Made by a program: the position numbers and the translations under genes. 64,000 nt of DNA from an uncultured Altererythrobacter sp. (lineage in GTDB: Bacteria; Pseudomonadota; Alphaproteobacteria; Sphingomonadales; Sphingomonadaceae): NCBI GenBank assembly GCA_913056125.1, contig CAJXNC010000002.1, positions 397,096 through 461,095 on the forward strand, in the 5' to 3' direction. Shown in pieces: positions 38,642-48,099 of this stretch; the stretch's first letter is position 1; the number at the start of each line of letters is the position of its first letter. The notes below the pieces were generated by a model. That model did no database searches. It saw nothing but the letters and a program-made list of their open reading frames with translations, and was not told the DNA's origin.

Positions 38642-39696
38642 CCCAACCCCTTTGCGATCATCGGCCCAATCCGATTGGTCAGCCCAAGCGGAAGCTTCTG
38701 CCACAGCGCGATACGTGCGGCATGTTTCGCACTGGTCGGATCGGCATCGCGCGCCTCTGCGCCCGGCGCGGTCCAGCTGGCATAGGAAAGCGGTTCGGGA
38801 TCGAACCCCCAATTCTTCTTGAAAAAGTAGGCGCCGCTTTCGGTCTTGCTGCGACCGAAGTCGAAATGCGTGCAGCCGCGCCCGCGCGCATGGAGCATGA
38901 GCTGGTAATACATGACGTCATTGGCGCGCAGGCGGCGAGCTGCCCATGTGCCGCCGCCCCAATAGGGCATGACCGAGCCGCCGTGATAAAGCGACAGCAC
39001 GCTGGCGACCGGCACACCCTCATGACGCACGGTCAATATATCGGCGTCTAGGTGGTGAAGCACCGCATCGAACAGGCTTTTCGGGAAGACTGGCGTACCC
39101 AAATTGCGCACACTTTCGGCATAGACGGCATAATGCGCCGCCCGGTCCCCCTCGCCCGTGCCAACGCTCACTTCGAGCTCGTTCTTGAGGCCCTTGCGCA
39201 CTTCTGCGCGCTGCTTACGCGGAATGGCAAGCAATTGCGCCTCGTCGTCCTCGGCAAGTTCGCGGATGAAGCCGCAATGGCTTTCCGTGCGGATCGCCCA
39301 GTCGGCAGGCGCCGAGCCGCCGCGCAATTCCACCGTGCTGCAGGACTGGCGCAAAGCCAGTTCTTCAGCCGCGCGGCACAGGCACTCTGTTGTATCAGGA
39401 CTGTCGGCAAGCACGCCGCCCTCGACGGCAAAACCGCTCGAAGCGAGCACGCGTCCGAAGATCGGCGAATGGACGAGGCTCAGCGGTAGCCAGCCCGTAA
39501 TCGCTCCGCCCTTCTCGGCGACAAGGCCCAGCGCCTTCTGCCCCGTGCCTTCTTCCACCGCCTGCAACCAGGCGGGGCGATGGAACACGCTACCGCCGCT
39601 ATCGGCGACAAAGCCCTCCAGCCTGCGCAGCTCGTCGGGCTCATGCAGCTCGACTGCGCGAATTGCCTCGCGTCCAAGGGCGAAGGGGGCGTTCAT
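38638..39696 (-). CDS. FemAB-family XrtA-associated protein (TIGR03019-like)
   Basis: A 352-aa protein of the FemAB/GNAT-like fold with two acyltransferase lobes. VFHRPAWLQAVEEGTG near the N-terminus and the C-terminal YYQLMLHARGRGCTHFDFGR and KKNWGFDP segments match the family. Members transfer aminoacyl or acyl groups to amine acceptors; in exosortase loci the acceptor is unknown. The start at ATG 39696 overlaps the deacetylase stop by 4 bases. Confidence 0.9.
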   Translation of the reverse strand: MNAPFALGREAIRAVELHEPDELRRLEGFVADSGGSVFHRPAWLQAVEEGTGQKALGLVAEKGGAITGWLPLSLVHSPIFGRVLASSGFAVEGGVLADSPDTTECLCRAAEELALRQSCSTVELRGGSAPADWAIRTESHCGFIRELAEDDEAQLLAIPRKQRAEVRKGLKNELEVSVGTGEGDRAAHYAVYAESVRNLGTPVFPKSLFDAVLHHLDADILTVRHEGVPVASVLSLYHGGSVMPYWGGGTWAARRLRANDVMYYQLMLHARGRGCTHFDFGRSKTESGAYFFKKNWGFDPEPLSYASWTAPGAEARDADPTSAKHAARIALWQKLPLGLTNRIGPMIAKGLG

Positions 39697-40595
39697 GCGT
39701 ATTCCACCTCGAGCCGTGCAGCCTCGGCTGCGGCGAGCCTGTCCATGCGTCCCCAAGAAAATTCATGCACCAACTGGCGCAGCTTGGGCGCCATCTTTTC
39801 CAGGTTCGTATAGTGGCGCAGCCGCGACTTAAGCGGCGCACCTGCCACGCGCGGCTGACCCGGATCGATTTCCCACGGATGGAAATAGAAGATCGCCGGG
39901 CGCTCTTCCTGCCGGTTGACCTGGCGGATCGCCCAACGGCTGAACCCATAGGGCAGCACGCGGAAGAAGCCCCCGCCACCCGCAGCCAGGCGCTTTCCGG
40001 CGAACATGGCGGTGGTGACCGGAATCTCGACCAGATCGGCCCAGGGCAGCGGCTTGAAGGCGAAACGCGGCGCGTCCGCCCATCCATAATGGTCATGCTG
40101 GATCGGCGCGACGCTGGAGGAATAGGCATAGCCTTGTTCGACCAGCTCGGCGAAGGCCCACGGCGTACGCTGGTCTATCGAGAAACTCGGCGCGCGATAA
40201 CCTGTGACCTTCGCGCCCGATGCATCTTCGATCTCCTTGCGCGCGCGGAGAATGTCCTGCCCGAAGCTGGAGCGATCCATCGTGTGGACGCGCTGGTGGT
40301 CCCAGCCATGGCTGGCAATCTCGTGCCCGCGCGCGGCAATCTCCCGCAGCAAGGCGCTGTGACGCTGCGCGACCCAGCCCAGCGTGAAGAAAGTCGCCTT
40401 GGCATCCACCTCGTCGAAGAGGTCGAGGATCTCGTGGACATTGCGATCGACACGGTCGTCCAGCCCGGCCCAGTCATCGCGTTCGATTACGTCTTCGAAC
40501 GCGCCGACCTGGAACCAGTCCTCGACATCAACTGACAGGCCGTTGACGATGCTTGCGGCCTGCAGTGGTTCGGTTTGCAGCGTGATCGCATTCAC
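39693..40595 (-). CDS. XrtA-associated polysaccharide deacetylase
   Basis: A 300-aa NodB-type carbohydrate esterase domain. Catalytic and metal residues are visible: SVDVEDWF (Asp pair), HEIASHGWDHQRVH (HxxxH-type site), GYRAPSFSI and FYFHPWEID. There is no signal peptide, so action on a cytosolic or lipid-linked precursor is likely. The start is GTG 40595, with GGGGAA nearby; it lies 13 bases after the ATPase stop. Confidence 0.9.
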   Translation of the reverse strand: MNAITLQTEPLQAASIVNGLSVDVEDWFQVGAFEDVIERDDWAGLDDRVDRNVHEILDLFDEVDAKATFFTLGWVAQRHSALLREIAARGHEIASHGWDHQRVHTMDRSSFGQDILRARKEIEDASGAKVTGYRAPSFSIDQRTPWAFAELVEQGYAYSSSVAPIQHDHYGWADAPRFAFKPLPWADLVEIPVTTAMFAGKRLAAGGGGFFRVLPYGFSRWAIRQVNRQEERPAIFYFHPWEIDPGQPRVAGAPLKSRLRHYTNLEKMAPKLRQLVHEFSWGRMDRLAAAEAARLEVEYA

Positions 40596-40608
40596 AGTGC
40601 ATTCCCCG

Positions 40609-41823
40609 TCAGGCAGCCTTGGTCTTTTCGGTCTGGCTGTCATCCATTTCGCCTTCGATCCACTCGATCAGCATTGTCAGCGTGTGGCGGATCGTGCGTT
40701 CCTGTTCGAACACCTTGGCTTCGAGCTTGGCGATCTGCGCCTGCATGGCCTCGATCTGAGGATTGACCGCGGCGGCGACGACTTCGTCTTGCTGGTTGGC
40801 CATCTCGACCACCGCCTGCTGAAGTTCGGCGATCTTCTCGTCGCGTTCGGAAAGCAGCATGTCGAGCACTTCGGCATCGATCACGGGAACCTGCGGCTCC
40901 TCGGCCTCTTCCCTGGCGATTTCTGCCATCACCGGGGCAATTTCGGTTTCCACCTCGCCTTCAACTTCCATCTCAGGGTCAGGTTCAGCCTTTGCAGGGG
41001 CCGGCACGGCACTCTCGCTGGCCATTTCCGCCAGCACTGCGTGGAGCATGTCCATGTCGATTTCCGAACGCTCTTCCACCGCGCCTAGCAGTAGCAGGCG
41101 ATTGGCGATCTGGTTGATCTTGCGCGGAATACCGCCGCTTGCCTCATGAATGCCAAAACAGACATCGGCGTGGAAATCCGGATTCCCTTCCCAACCTACC
41201 TTGTGCAGGCGATAGGCCATGTAGTCCGCAACTTCGGCTTCCTGCATCGGCTCGAGGTGATGCGCTGCGATTACGCGCTGGCGCAGCTGTTCGAGGTCCG
41301 GATGCTCCTGCAGCGTGGTGCGGAATTCCGGCTGGCCCAGGAGGAGAGTCTGGAGCAGCGGGTGATTGCCCAGCTGGAAGTTGGAAAGCATGCGCAGCTC
41401 TTCGAGCGCATGAACCGAGAGGTTCTGTGATTCATCAACCACGAGCAGGCAGCGACGACCCTCGCGTGCTTCCTGGTGCAGGAAAGCCTCGATGGCTGCC
41501 AATGCCGAAGCCTTGTCCTTGCCACCGATTTCGAGACCGAAAGCATGGGCGACGACATGCACCAGTTCGTCCTCGTCGAGCTTGCTCGTCACCACCTGGG
41601 CGACAGTAACCTGCGAAGGATCCACCTTGGCCATCATATGCGCGACCAGGGTGGACTTGCCCGAACCGACTTCGCCGGTGATGACAATGAAGCCTTCGCC
41701 CTGCGCCAGGCCATAACCGAGATAGGACAGCGCCTTGCGGTGCGTCACGCTGCGGAAGTAGAAATCCGGATCCGGCGTTAGCTGGAAGGGCTTTCCCGTG
41801 AGGCCGTAATATTCTGCAAACAT
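40609..41823 (-). CDS. XrtA-associated ExeA-like ATPase (TIGR03015-like)
   Basis: A 404-aa AAA ATPase similar to the N-terminal part of ExeA/GspA. The N-terminus MFAEYYGLTGKPFQLTPDPD is the family hallmark; Walker A is ITGEVGSGKSTL and Walker B is CLLVVDESQNLS. After residue 265 there is an acidic linker and a coiled coil (about 330-385, DEKIAELQQAVVEMANQQDE). The family accompanies exosortase A and probably drives assembly of export machinery. It is separated from the outer-membrane gene by 24 bases with a GAGGAGATC ribosome-binding site. Confidence 0.93.
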   Translation of the reverse strand: MFAEYYGLTGKPFQLTPDPDFYFRSVTHRKALSYLGYGLAQGEGFIVITGEVGSGKSTLVAHMMAKVDPSQVTVAQVVTSKLDEDELVHVVAHAFGLEIGGKDKASALAAIEAFLHQEAREGRRCLLVVDESQNLSVHALEELRMLSNFQLGNHPLLQTLLLGQPEFRTTLQEHPDLEQLRQRVIAAHHLEPMQEAEVADYMAYRLHKVGWEGNPDFHADVCFGIHEASGGIPRKINQIANRLLLLGAVEERSEIDMDMLHAVLAEMASESAVPAPAKAEPDPEMEVEGEVETEIAPVMAEIAREEAEEPQVPVIDAEVLDMLLSERDEKIAELQQAVVEMANQQDEVVAAAVNPQIEAMQAQIAKLEAKVFEQERTIRHTLTMLIEWIEGEMDDSQTEKTKAA

Positions 41824-41847
41824 GGGTCTGATCTCCTCTTTGACCCG

Positions 41848-43509
41848 TCAGAAGGAATAACGAAGGCCCAGCAGGGCCGATGCTGTCGTGTAATCGGGCA
41901 GGCTGTCGCGCGTGATTCCGTCGAGGCCGACGGCAGCGGTACCCGTCAGTCCGGCAATGATGTTGCGATAATAGGAAAGCGCTGCGCTATATCCCATGCC
42001 GGAACCATCGGTAACGTATCCGCTATCGAACCAATTGACGTAGGCGTTGGCTTTCAAACCGGAGCGACGATCGAGCTGCTGGCCGGCATAGGCGGCCAGC
42101 CAGACATTCTCGTCAACGACGCCGTCCAGCGCCGTGAGAACGGTTCCAGCGGCTGCAATGAATTTGCGCCGATCATAGCCTGCAGCCACACCATAGGAGG
42201 TGCGGCCGGTCTGGCGCGAAAGGCTGGCACTGATGCCGCGGCTACGGAAGACCGAACTGCGGATCGATCCGAGATTGCCGAGCGCGCAATTGCCGCCTTC
42301 GGTGGAATCCACGCAACCTGCAAGATCACCCGTGATCGGGTTACGGAAAGCATCGAAATCGGTGCCAAGCTGGTCAAGACCGCTCAGCAACAGGCCGCCG
42401 AAGCTGGTGACGTTGTCATAAACGCCGACATTGAAGCTCGTCCGAGCATTGGGAGCATAGGACAAGGAGCCGTAATAGGTGGTCGAACCATAGCGACGCC
42501 CAATCGAGGCGGAGAGCGAGGTGCGGTTGCTCGGCCGCCACATCACGCCGGCATCCCAGATCAGGCCGTCGGTCTCGTATGCGATGATGCGCGGTGAGGA
42601 CTTGTCGGTGACATAGCGTCCGTCGGGACCGATCACCGGATCGCCATCGATATCGCGCACCGCGTCGCGATGCGAGACCTCTACGTCCTCGTAACCAATC
42701 CCGCCAACCAAGGCCATTGTCGGGCTAACGGGAATGGTAACGTCGGCGCGCACACTCCGGTCGTCGATACGTTGATCCAGATTGGATACGTCTTGCCTGT
42801 TCCAGTTTGCGCCAACGCCTACACCGATGGGCAGGATGGTACGCGGCGCAAAGCCGGCACGAACATTGGCGGACTGGGTCACACTGTCATCGAAGATATC
42901 AACCGGATCGCTGCCGGGCGTAAGCGCGATGGCATCAGGCGCTTCCACGCGCGTATAGCCGATACGGTATGCACCGGTGATCAGAAGCTGGTCGATATTG
43001 GTCTGCAGACTCGGCCCGGCATAGATCGAATAGAGCTGGCTGGTGGAGGTTATATCGCCGCCCGTTCCGCCAATCGAGGTAAAGCCGTCGCTCGTCACGC
43101 GCGTACGCGATGCCAGCGCGCCCGCCTCGAAAGTCAGGCGCCGCGGAACCAATGCCAGCGAACCACGCGCAATCCCGCTGACCGTATCGCTATCGGCGAC
43201 ATCGCCATAGCCAATCTGCCGCTCATAGCGCAGCGAGACCGAGGCGGCGCTATTGCGCCCTGAGATCCCGGCATCCACGCCTGCGGCAAGCCTCGTATAG
43301 GTGACAACGTCATTGCCGGGCGAAAGCTCGGCAGTCAGCACCTGCATCGCCTCGATATAGGGTGTGATCACCACGCCGGTATCGCGCACCGGCGGGCCGT
43401 TCTCGGCCTCCTGCAATTCGAGATCCTGCGCCTGCAGGCTTCCCGGCGCGGCCAAAGCGACAAGCGAGGCAGCCAGGGCGAGCGACTTGCGAGAGATGGT
43501 CAAGTGCAC
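41848..43509 (-). CDS. XrtA-associated outer-membrane beta-barrel protein (TIGR03016-like)
   Basis: A 553-aa outer-membrane protein with a signal peptide (SLALAASLVALAAPGSLQAQ) and many alternating strands ending in the barrel signature LLGLRYSF. It resembles the TIGR03016 exosortase-associated barrel and is a candidate export pore or adhesion surface for the polysaccharide. The start is taken as GTG 43509 behind GGGAG, 4 bases after the autokinase stop; ATG 43524, overlapping that gene, is the alternative. A loop holds two cysteines (AGCVDSTEGGNCALG). Confidence 0.88.
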   Translation of the reverse strand: MHLTISRKSLALAASLVALAAPGSLQAQDLELQEAENGPPVRDTGVVITPYIEAMQVLTAELSPGNDVVTYTRLAAGVDAGISGRNSAASVSLRYERQIGYGDVADSDTVSGIARGSLALVPRRLTFEAGALASRTRVTSDGFTSIGGTGGDITSTSQLYSIYAGPSLQTNIDQLLITGAYRIGYTRVEAPDAIALTPGSDPVDIFDDSVTQSANVRAGFAPRTILPIGVGVGANWNRQDVSNLDQRIDDRSVRADVTIPVSPTMALVGGIGYEDVEVSHRDAVRDIDGDPVIGPDGRYVTDKSSPRIIAYETDGLIWDAGVMWRPSNRTSLSASIGRRYGSTTYYGSLSYAPNARTSFNVGVYDNVTSFGGLLLSGLDQLGTDFDAFRNPITGDLAGCVDSTEGGNCALGNLGSIRSSVFRSRGISASLSRQTGRTSYGVAAGYDRRKFIAAAGTVLTALDGVVDENVWLAAYAGQQLDRRSGLKANAYVNWFDSGYVTDGSGMGYSAALSYYRNIIAGLTGTAAVGLDGITRDSLPDYTTASALLGLRYSF

Positions 43510-43513
43510 CGCC

Positions 43514-44497
43514 TCAGCTCCCATAACCGTAATAGGCCCCGAAGCGGCGACCGCTCGGGCTGAAGCTGGCATCGTTGAGCAGCAGCTTGATGTCGCGACA
43601 GTTGGAAAGCAGCGTCAATGCATCCTCGAGCGCGCTTTGTCCGGTCTTGTCTGCACGGGTGACGACCAGCGCCTGGCCGACATGGTTGGCCAAGTCTGCC
43701 GCAGGCGATGCAGCGAGGGCAGGAGGTGAATCGAAGATCAGGATACGCTCGGGCGCGCCGCGCGTCAGCCGGTCGAGCACCTGCTCGGTCCGCTTGCTGG
43801 CCAGGAATTCGCTGTCGGAATTGGTCTGGTGTCCGGCAGGCAGGACGAACAGGCCGTCAATATCGGTCGGGATAACGCAATCCTCGACCTCGATCGAAGA
43901 ATTGGCCAGCGCGTCCATCAGGCCGGGGCCCTTGGGCAGACCAAGCAGCGAAAGCATGGATGGCTTGGCGAAATCGGCATCGACCAGCACGACCTGGCAA
44001 TCTTTTTCCGCCGCCATCGCCAAAGCGAGATTGGCGGAACAGAAAGTCTTGCCCTCGCCCGGAAGCGGCGAGCAGACAAGGATGCGTCGCGATTTGTCGC
44101 TGTCGCCGCTGCGCACCGACTTGAGCAATTGCCGCTTCACGATGCGGAATTCCTCGAGCAGCGCGGTGACCGGGCCATCGGGATTGATCAGGCCATTGCT
44201 GACCAGCAATTCGCGATCGACATGGTGCTGCTCTTCGCCGAAATCGACACGCACCGACGCGGCGGGCGCGAGTTTCTCCACCTTTTCAGCAGGTGCAAAC
44301 GTCTCTGACGACACCGTCGCATCGCGCTGCTGCAGGGACTTCCCGGGCTCGGGCCGGCGATTCACCGGCCTGGCCAGTGTCTTCGGCACGGGCGCAGCCT
44401 TGAAGGGATCGCCTTCGAACAGGTTCTCCGCCCGCTCGAACAGCGACTTTCCGGCTGGCTTTGCTCCGGCCACGGGAATCTTGCGGTGTTCGGTCAT
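43514..44497 (-). CDS. XrtA-associated tyrosine autokinase (CpsD/CapB-like)
   Basis: A 327-aa BY-kinase catalytic subunit. Walker A is SPLPGEGKTFCSANLA, Walker A' is VVLVDADFAKPS, and Walker B is ILIFDSPPALAA. The C-terminal tail has the tyrosine cluster AYYGYGS used for autophosphorylation. It pairs with the chain-length protein upstream, which lacks its own kinase domain, so it controls polymer length and export. The start is ATG 44497 behind GAGGGA; a GTG at 44512 would overlap the upstream stop. Confidence 0.92.
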   Translation of the reverse strand: MTEHRKIPVAGAKPAGKSLFERAENLFEGDPFKAAPVPKTLARPVNRRPEPGKSLQQRDATVSSETFAPAEKVEKLAPAASVRVDFGEEQHHVDRELLVSNGLINPDGPVTALLEEFRIVKRQLLKSVRSGDSDKSRRILVCSPLPGEGKTFCSANLALAMAAEKDCQVVLVDADFAKPSMLSLLGLPKGPGLMDALANSSIEVEDCVIPTDIDGLFVLPAGHQTNSDSEFLASKRTEQVLDRLTRGAPERILIFDSPPALAASPAADLANHVGQALVVTRADKTGQSALEDALTLLSNCRDIKLLLNDASFSPSGRRFGAYYGYGS

Positions 44498-44508
44498 CGC
44501 CTGTTCCC

Positions 44509-46026
44509 TCACGCCACCATGCCGCGCTGGACGAATTCGACACCCAGCAAGACCACGAACAACACGCCAAGGCCTCCGGCCCCGGCAGCGAAATATTTGG
44601 TGTGGCGCGCGCGCAACTGGCGACCGGCTTCGGTCACCGTGTGCGAGATCGTGCCGATCACGGGCAGGTCGAAGGTCCGCTCAAGCTGGCTTGCCGTGGC
44701 GAAAGTCGAACCCAGCTTGCCCAGGGCAAAAGCAGTACCCGCACCGGCGCCAAGACCGACGAACAGTACGCCAAACAGCAGCAACGGCCGGTTGGGTGCA
44801 GCGGGCGAGCGCGGCGTGCTCGGCGGATCGACCACCTCGAACTGGATCGCGCTGCGCTCGTTCTCGACCTGTCCACGCAGGCGCAGTTCTTCGCGGTCCT
44901 GCAGCAGCTCGTCATATTGTTCGCGCAGCACGTCGTAATCGCGGCTGATGCGCTGCGCCTCGGCAGCAACGCCCGGCTCACGCGCCTGGCTGTCGACGAT
45001 CGAACTGATCTCCGAGCGCAAGGCCGCAGCACGCGATTGTAGCGCCTGCAAGTTTGCGAGGCGCTCGGTACGGATCGAGGCGAGCGAGGTATAAGCCGGG
45101 TTCGGCGTTCCCGTTGCTCCGCCATCCGCCGCCGCGCGTTCACGCAGGGTTGCAATCTGGCGGTTGAGCGCGACCACATCGGGATGCTGGTCGGTCAGGC
45201 CCTGCGAGTAATAGCTTGAGAGCGTGGCTTCGGCCTGTGCCAATTGCGCCTGCGGACCACCCGAACCGGGCGTCAGCAAGGTGCGCGGCGTGCTGGCAAG
45301 CTGGCCGTCGATGGCGGCAAGCGCGCTCTGCGCAGCGGCAATATCGGCCTCGATGCCGCGCAGTTCGGAGCGGCTGGAATTGAGTTCCTGCAGCAGTGCT
45401 GAGGCACCGCCGATCAGTTCGGGATGCTGGGCCTCGAATTCCAGGCGGCGTTGTTCGGCTTCCTCAAGGTCGCGCTGGCGCGCTTCAAGTTGGGCATCGA
45501 GGAAATCGAGCGTTTCGCGCATTTCGCCCCGGGAGCCGCCGAGGTTTTCTTCACGGAAGATGTCGATCATGCGCTGCACGATCACTTGCGCCAATTGTGC
45601 GTTCTCGGAGTCGCTGTAGTCGCCGCGACCGCTGGTGGCGGTGATTTCGAACAGGCTCTCGCCCTCGCTGACGACGGTAATCTCATCCACCAGCTTGCCG
45701 ATCGCAGTTTCCATCTGCGCGGCATTGGTCACCTCGTCGCCGATCCGCGTCGAGCGCACGACCTTCTCGAGATTTACTGCACTCACCAGCGTCTGGCGAA
45801 CCCGATCGATATCGCGCTCGCGACTGGCAGCGCCAATGCCGATCTGTTCGGCCAGCACATCGTCGAGCTGGACGAAGATACGCGCATGCGATTCATAGGA
45901 ATTGGGGATCAGCGCCACGGCCAGCCAGCCAAGCAGGCACACGCCCCAGGCAATGCCCAGAGCGAGCCAGCGCCGGTTCCAGACCGACCAGAGTGCTGCG
46001 CGCACTTCTTCGAGGAGAAGGTTCAA
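44509..46026 (-). CDS. Polysaccharide chain-length determinant (Wzz/PCP type, XrtA-associated)
   Basis: A 505-aa inner-membrane co-polymerase. It has an N-terminal helix (RWLALGIAWGVCLLGWLAVALIP), a long periplasmic coiled coil (about residues 180-400, RQRDLEEAEQRRLEFEAQHP), and a helix near 430 followed by another at the C-terminus (GGLGVLFVVLLGVEFVQ). The start appears to be TTG 46026 (LNLLLEEVRAALWS) behind GGGAGA, since no ATG fits after the export-gene stop. It is the partner of the autokinase. Confidence 0.9.
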   Translation of the reverse strand: MNLLLEEVRAALWSVWNRRWLALGIAWGVCLLGWLAVALIPNSYESHARIFVQLDDVLAEQIGIGAASRERDIDRVRQTLVSAVNLEKVVRSTRIGDEVTNAAQMETAIGKLVDEITVVSEGESLFEITATSGRGDYSDSENAQLAQVIVQRMIDIFREENLGGSRGEMRETLDFLDAQLEARQRDLEEAEQRRLEFEAQHPELIGGASALLQELNSSRSELRGIEADIAAAQSALAAIDGQLASTPRTLLTPGSGGPQAQLAQAEATLSSYYSQGLTDQHPDVVALNRQIATLRERAAADGGATGTPNPAYTSLASIRTERLANLQALQSRAAALRSEISSIVDSQAREPGVAAEAQRISRDYDVLREQYDELLQDREELRLRGQVENERSAIQFEVVDPPSTPRSPAAPNRPLLLFGVLFVGLGAGAGTAFALGKLGSTFATASQLERTFDLPVIGTISHTVTEAGRQLRARHTKYFAAGAGGLGVLFVVLLGVEFVQRGMVA

Positions 46027-46039
46027 GCCACGCTCTCCC

Positions 46040-46681
46040 TTAGAACATGCTTTCGGGGATGATGATGACATCACCCGGCATCAGCATCACATTGGCCTCG
46101 CTCTCGCCGCGGCGAAGCAAATCGTTGAGGCGCAGGGCGTATTCGCGCTGGTGGCCGGTCGTGCGATCGAAACGGATCAGCTTGGCACGATTGCCGGCGG
46201 CATATTCGCCAAGCCCGCCAACCGCGATCATCGCGTCGAGCAGCGTCATGTTGGCACGGTAAGGCAAGGAAGCAGGCTGCTGTGTCGCTCCAACGATACG
46301 CACCTGCTGGCTGAACGTGCCGGCAAACTTGTTGACGATCACCGTGACCAGCGGATCGGAGATGTACTGTGAAAGCTGCAGCCGAATATCCTCGGCCAGC
46401 ATGGTCGGCGTCTTGCCCACGGCGGGCATGTCGGCAACCAGCGGCGTGGTTATGCGGCCGTCCGGGCGGACCTGCACCTGCGCGCCAAGCTCGTCATTGC
46501 GCCAGACGTGGATCGTCAGCTCGTCGAGCGGGCCGATGACATATTCCTCGCCCGGCCCTTCCTGCATGGCAACGAAGGTCGCCGGCTCCAGTTGGGGATC
46601 GTTACTCGTCGCACAGCCGGCCAGCGCGAGGGTGGTCATCACCATGGCGACTAGCGTCCGGACAAAGCTCTTCATTCGCAT
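46040..46681 (-). CDS. Exopolysaccharide export outer-membrane lipoprotein (Wza-like)
   Basis: A 213-aa polysaccharide export protein with a lipoprotein signal (ALAGCATSND) and a Poly_export domain (YVIGPLDELTIHVWRNDELG, VRPDGRITTPLVADMPAVG), followed by an SLBB-like segment with GGLGEYAAGN. It is first of the ten-gene minus-strand exopolysaccharide/exosortase run. The start at ATG 46681 has AGGA 8 bases upstream; ATG 46675 is two codons later. The 191-base gap before it should hold the main promoter. Confidence 0.93.
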   Translation of the reverse strand: MRMKSFVRTLVAMVMTTLALAGCATSNDPQLEPATFVAMQEGPGEEYVIGPLDELTIHVWRNDELGAQVQVRPDGRITTPLVADMPAVGKTPTMLAEDIRLQLSQYISDPLVTVIVNKFAGTFSQQVRIVGATQQPASLPYRANMTLLDAMIAVGGLGEYAAGNRAKLIRFDRTTGHQREYALRLNDLLRRGESEANVMLMPGDVIIIPESMF

Positions 46682-46831
46682 CACAAGCGTCCTTGCGGTT
46701 TGTGGGCCGCGGCTTCGGGCGCCCGTCTGGCACCACGAACCCACTGCATTCGGATCCGGCGTGCCTTGTCGCGAAAAAGGGTAAATAATGCGTTAGGATT
46801 TCCCGCAAATCCGCAGCAGAACGGGGTTTTT

Positions 46832-46855
46832 GGGACCACTGTCCCGGAAAGGGAC
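46832..46855. promoter_or_regulatory. Alternating GGGAC/GTCCC half-sites upstream of the exopolysaccharide operon
   Basis: GGGAC at 46832-46836, GTCCC at 46841-46845 and GGGAC at 46851-46855 lie about one helical turn apart, giving two overlapping, mutually exclusive inverted repeats. They sit in the only sizeable gap of the locus, just after the decarboxylase end and 150 bases before the export gene. This could be an operator or a weak attenuator-like structure. No T-run follows, so a standard terminator is unlikely. Confidence 0.4.
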
Positions 46856-46872
46856 GGGTATGTTTCGAAGTC

Positions 46873-48099
46873 CTAAACGAGGATTTCGAGCGCCGGTCCC
46901 TGCCCCAGGAAACTGGCCGGACTGGCGCTTGCGCCATAGGCTCCGGCGCAGAAAACGGCGACAAGGTCGCCCACCTCGGCATGAGGAAGCAAGGCCTGGT
47001 CTGCCAAGCGGTCGAGCGGCGTACACAGGCAACCCACGACGTTCACTTCTTCCGCCGGTTCCTCGGTAAGGCGATTGGCGATGGCGACGGGGTAGTTACG
47101 GCGAACCACGGTGCCGAAATTACCCGAAGCGGCCAGCTGGTGATGCAACCCGCCATCGGTAACGAGATAGGTCACACCGTGACTGACTTTGCGATCGACA
47201 ATGCGGCAGAGATACACACCCGCCTCACCCACCAGGTAACGCCCCAGTTCGATCGCAAACTGCGTCTCCTGCAAGGTTTCGGGGAGATTCTCGAAGCGTT
47301 TGGAAAGGGCGGCGCCCACCGCTGCAATATCAAGCGGCTGGTCCTTGTCGAAATAGGGAATGCCAAAACCGCCGCCCATGTTGAGCTTGGGCAGTTTCTC
47401 GCCCACTTCGACCGAGATGGCTGCCGCGGCATCGAGCACATTGCCCTGCGTCTCGATAATGGCATCGGCATCCAATGCCTGGCTGCCGGTATAGATGTGC
47501 AGGCCGCGCCATTCGGCGCCCGCATCGATCAATTCCCTCGCAAGGTCAGCGACTTGCGACTGGTCGACACCGAAAGGCTTGGCGCCCCCGCCCATCTTCA
47601 TGCCGGAGCCGCGCAGCTCGAATTCGGGGTTCACGCGGATAGCCATGCGCGGCGCCAGGCCCAGTGTCTTGCCGATATCGAGCGCGCGGCGGACCTCGCC
47701 GGCGGATTCGCAATTGAGCGTCACCCCGGCGCGGATGGCGGCGAGCAGTTCCTCGTCCCGCTTGCCGGGCCCGGCAAAGCTGATCTCGCGCGGCAGGAAG
47801 CCTGCTTCACGCGCCATGACCAGTTCACCGCCTGAGGCGATGTCGAGCCCATCGACCAGGTCGGCCATGTATTCGAGCAGCGGCCCGAAGGGATTGGCCT
47901 TCATCGCGTAATGGATATCGAGCCGTTCGGGCATGACCGCGCGCAGTTCCGCCAAGCGTTGGGCAATCCGGTCGCGCGAATAGACGAAAAGCGGCGTATC
48001 GCCCGCTTCCTTGACGAGGGCGCTTACCGTGCGCCCGCCAATGGCGAGTTGGCCGTCAATCGTCTCGAAACCGGCCGGAATTGGTCCAAGCGGCTTCAT
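46873..48099 (-). CDS. XrtA-associated PLP-dependent decarboxylase (TIGR03099-like)
   Basis: A 408-aa fold-type III PLP enzyme related to diaminopimelate and ornithine decarboxylases. The PLP lysine is Lys67 in HYAMKANPFG; GGGFGIPY binds the phosphate, and the cross-dimer cysteine is in VVGCLCTPLDRLAD; AYGASASPASF is the C-terminal signature. The start at ATG 48099 overlaps the ligase stop by 4 bases. Pairing with an AMP-ligase and, across the divergent gap, an acyl carrier protein suggests action on a carrier-bound amino acid (inference). Confidence 0.92.
   Translation of the reverse strand: MKPLGPIPAGFETIDGQLAIGGRTVSALVKEAGDTPLFVYSRDRIAQRLAELRAVMPERLDIHYAMKANPFGPLLEYMADLVDGLDIASGGELVMAREAGFLPREISFAGPGKRDEELLAAIRAGVTLNCESAGEVRRALDIGKTLGLAPRMAIRVNPEFELRGSGMKMGGGAKPFGVDQSQVADLARELIDAGAEWRGLHIYTGSQALDADAIIETQGNVLDAAAAISVEVGEKLPKLNMGGGFGIPYFDKDQPLDIAAVGAALSKRFENLPETLQETQFAIELGRYLVGEAGVYLCRIVDRKVSHGVTYLVTDGGLHHQLAASGNFGTVVRRNYPVAIANRLTEEPAEEVNVVGCLCTPLDRLADQALLPHAEVGDLVAVFCAGAYGASASPASFLGQGPALEILV

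Noticed and set aside
46682..46831. A possible sigma-54 promoter for the exopolysaccharide run (TGGCAC or GGCACG segments)
   Set aside because: No TTGC element at the right distance on either strand.
46832..46855. Standard intrinsic terminator after the decarboxylase gene
   Set aside because: The hairpin is short and no T-run follows it on the minus strand.
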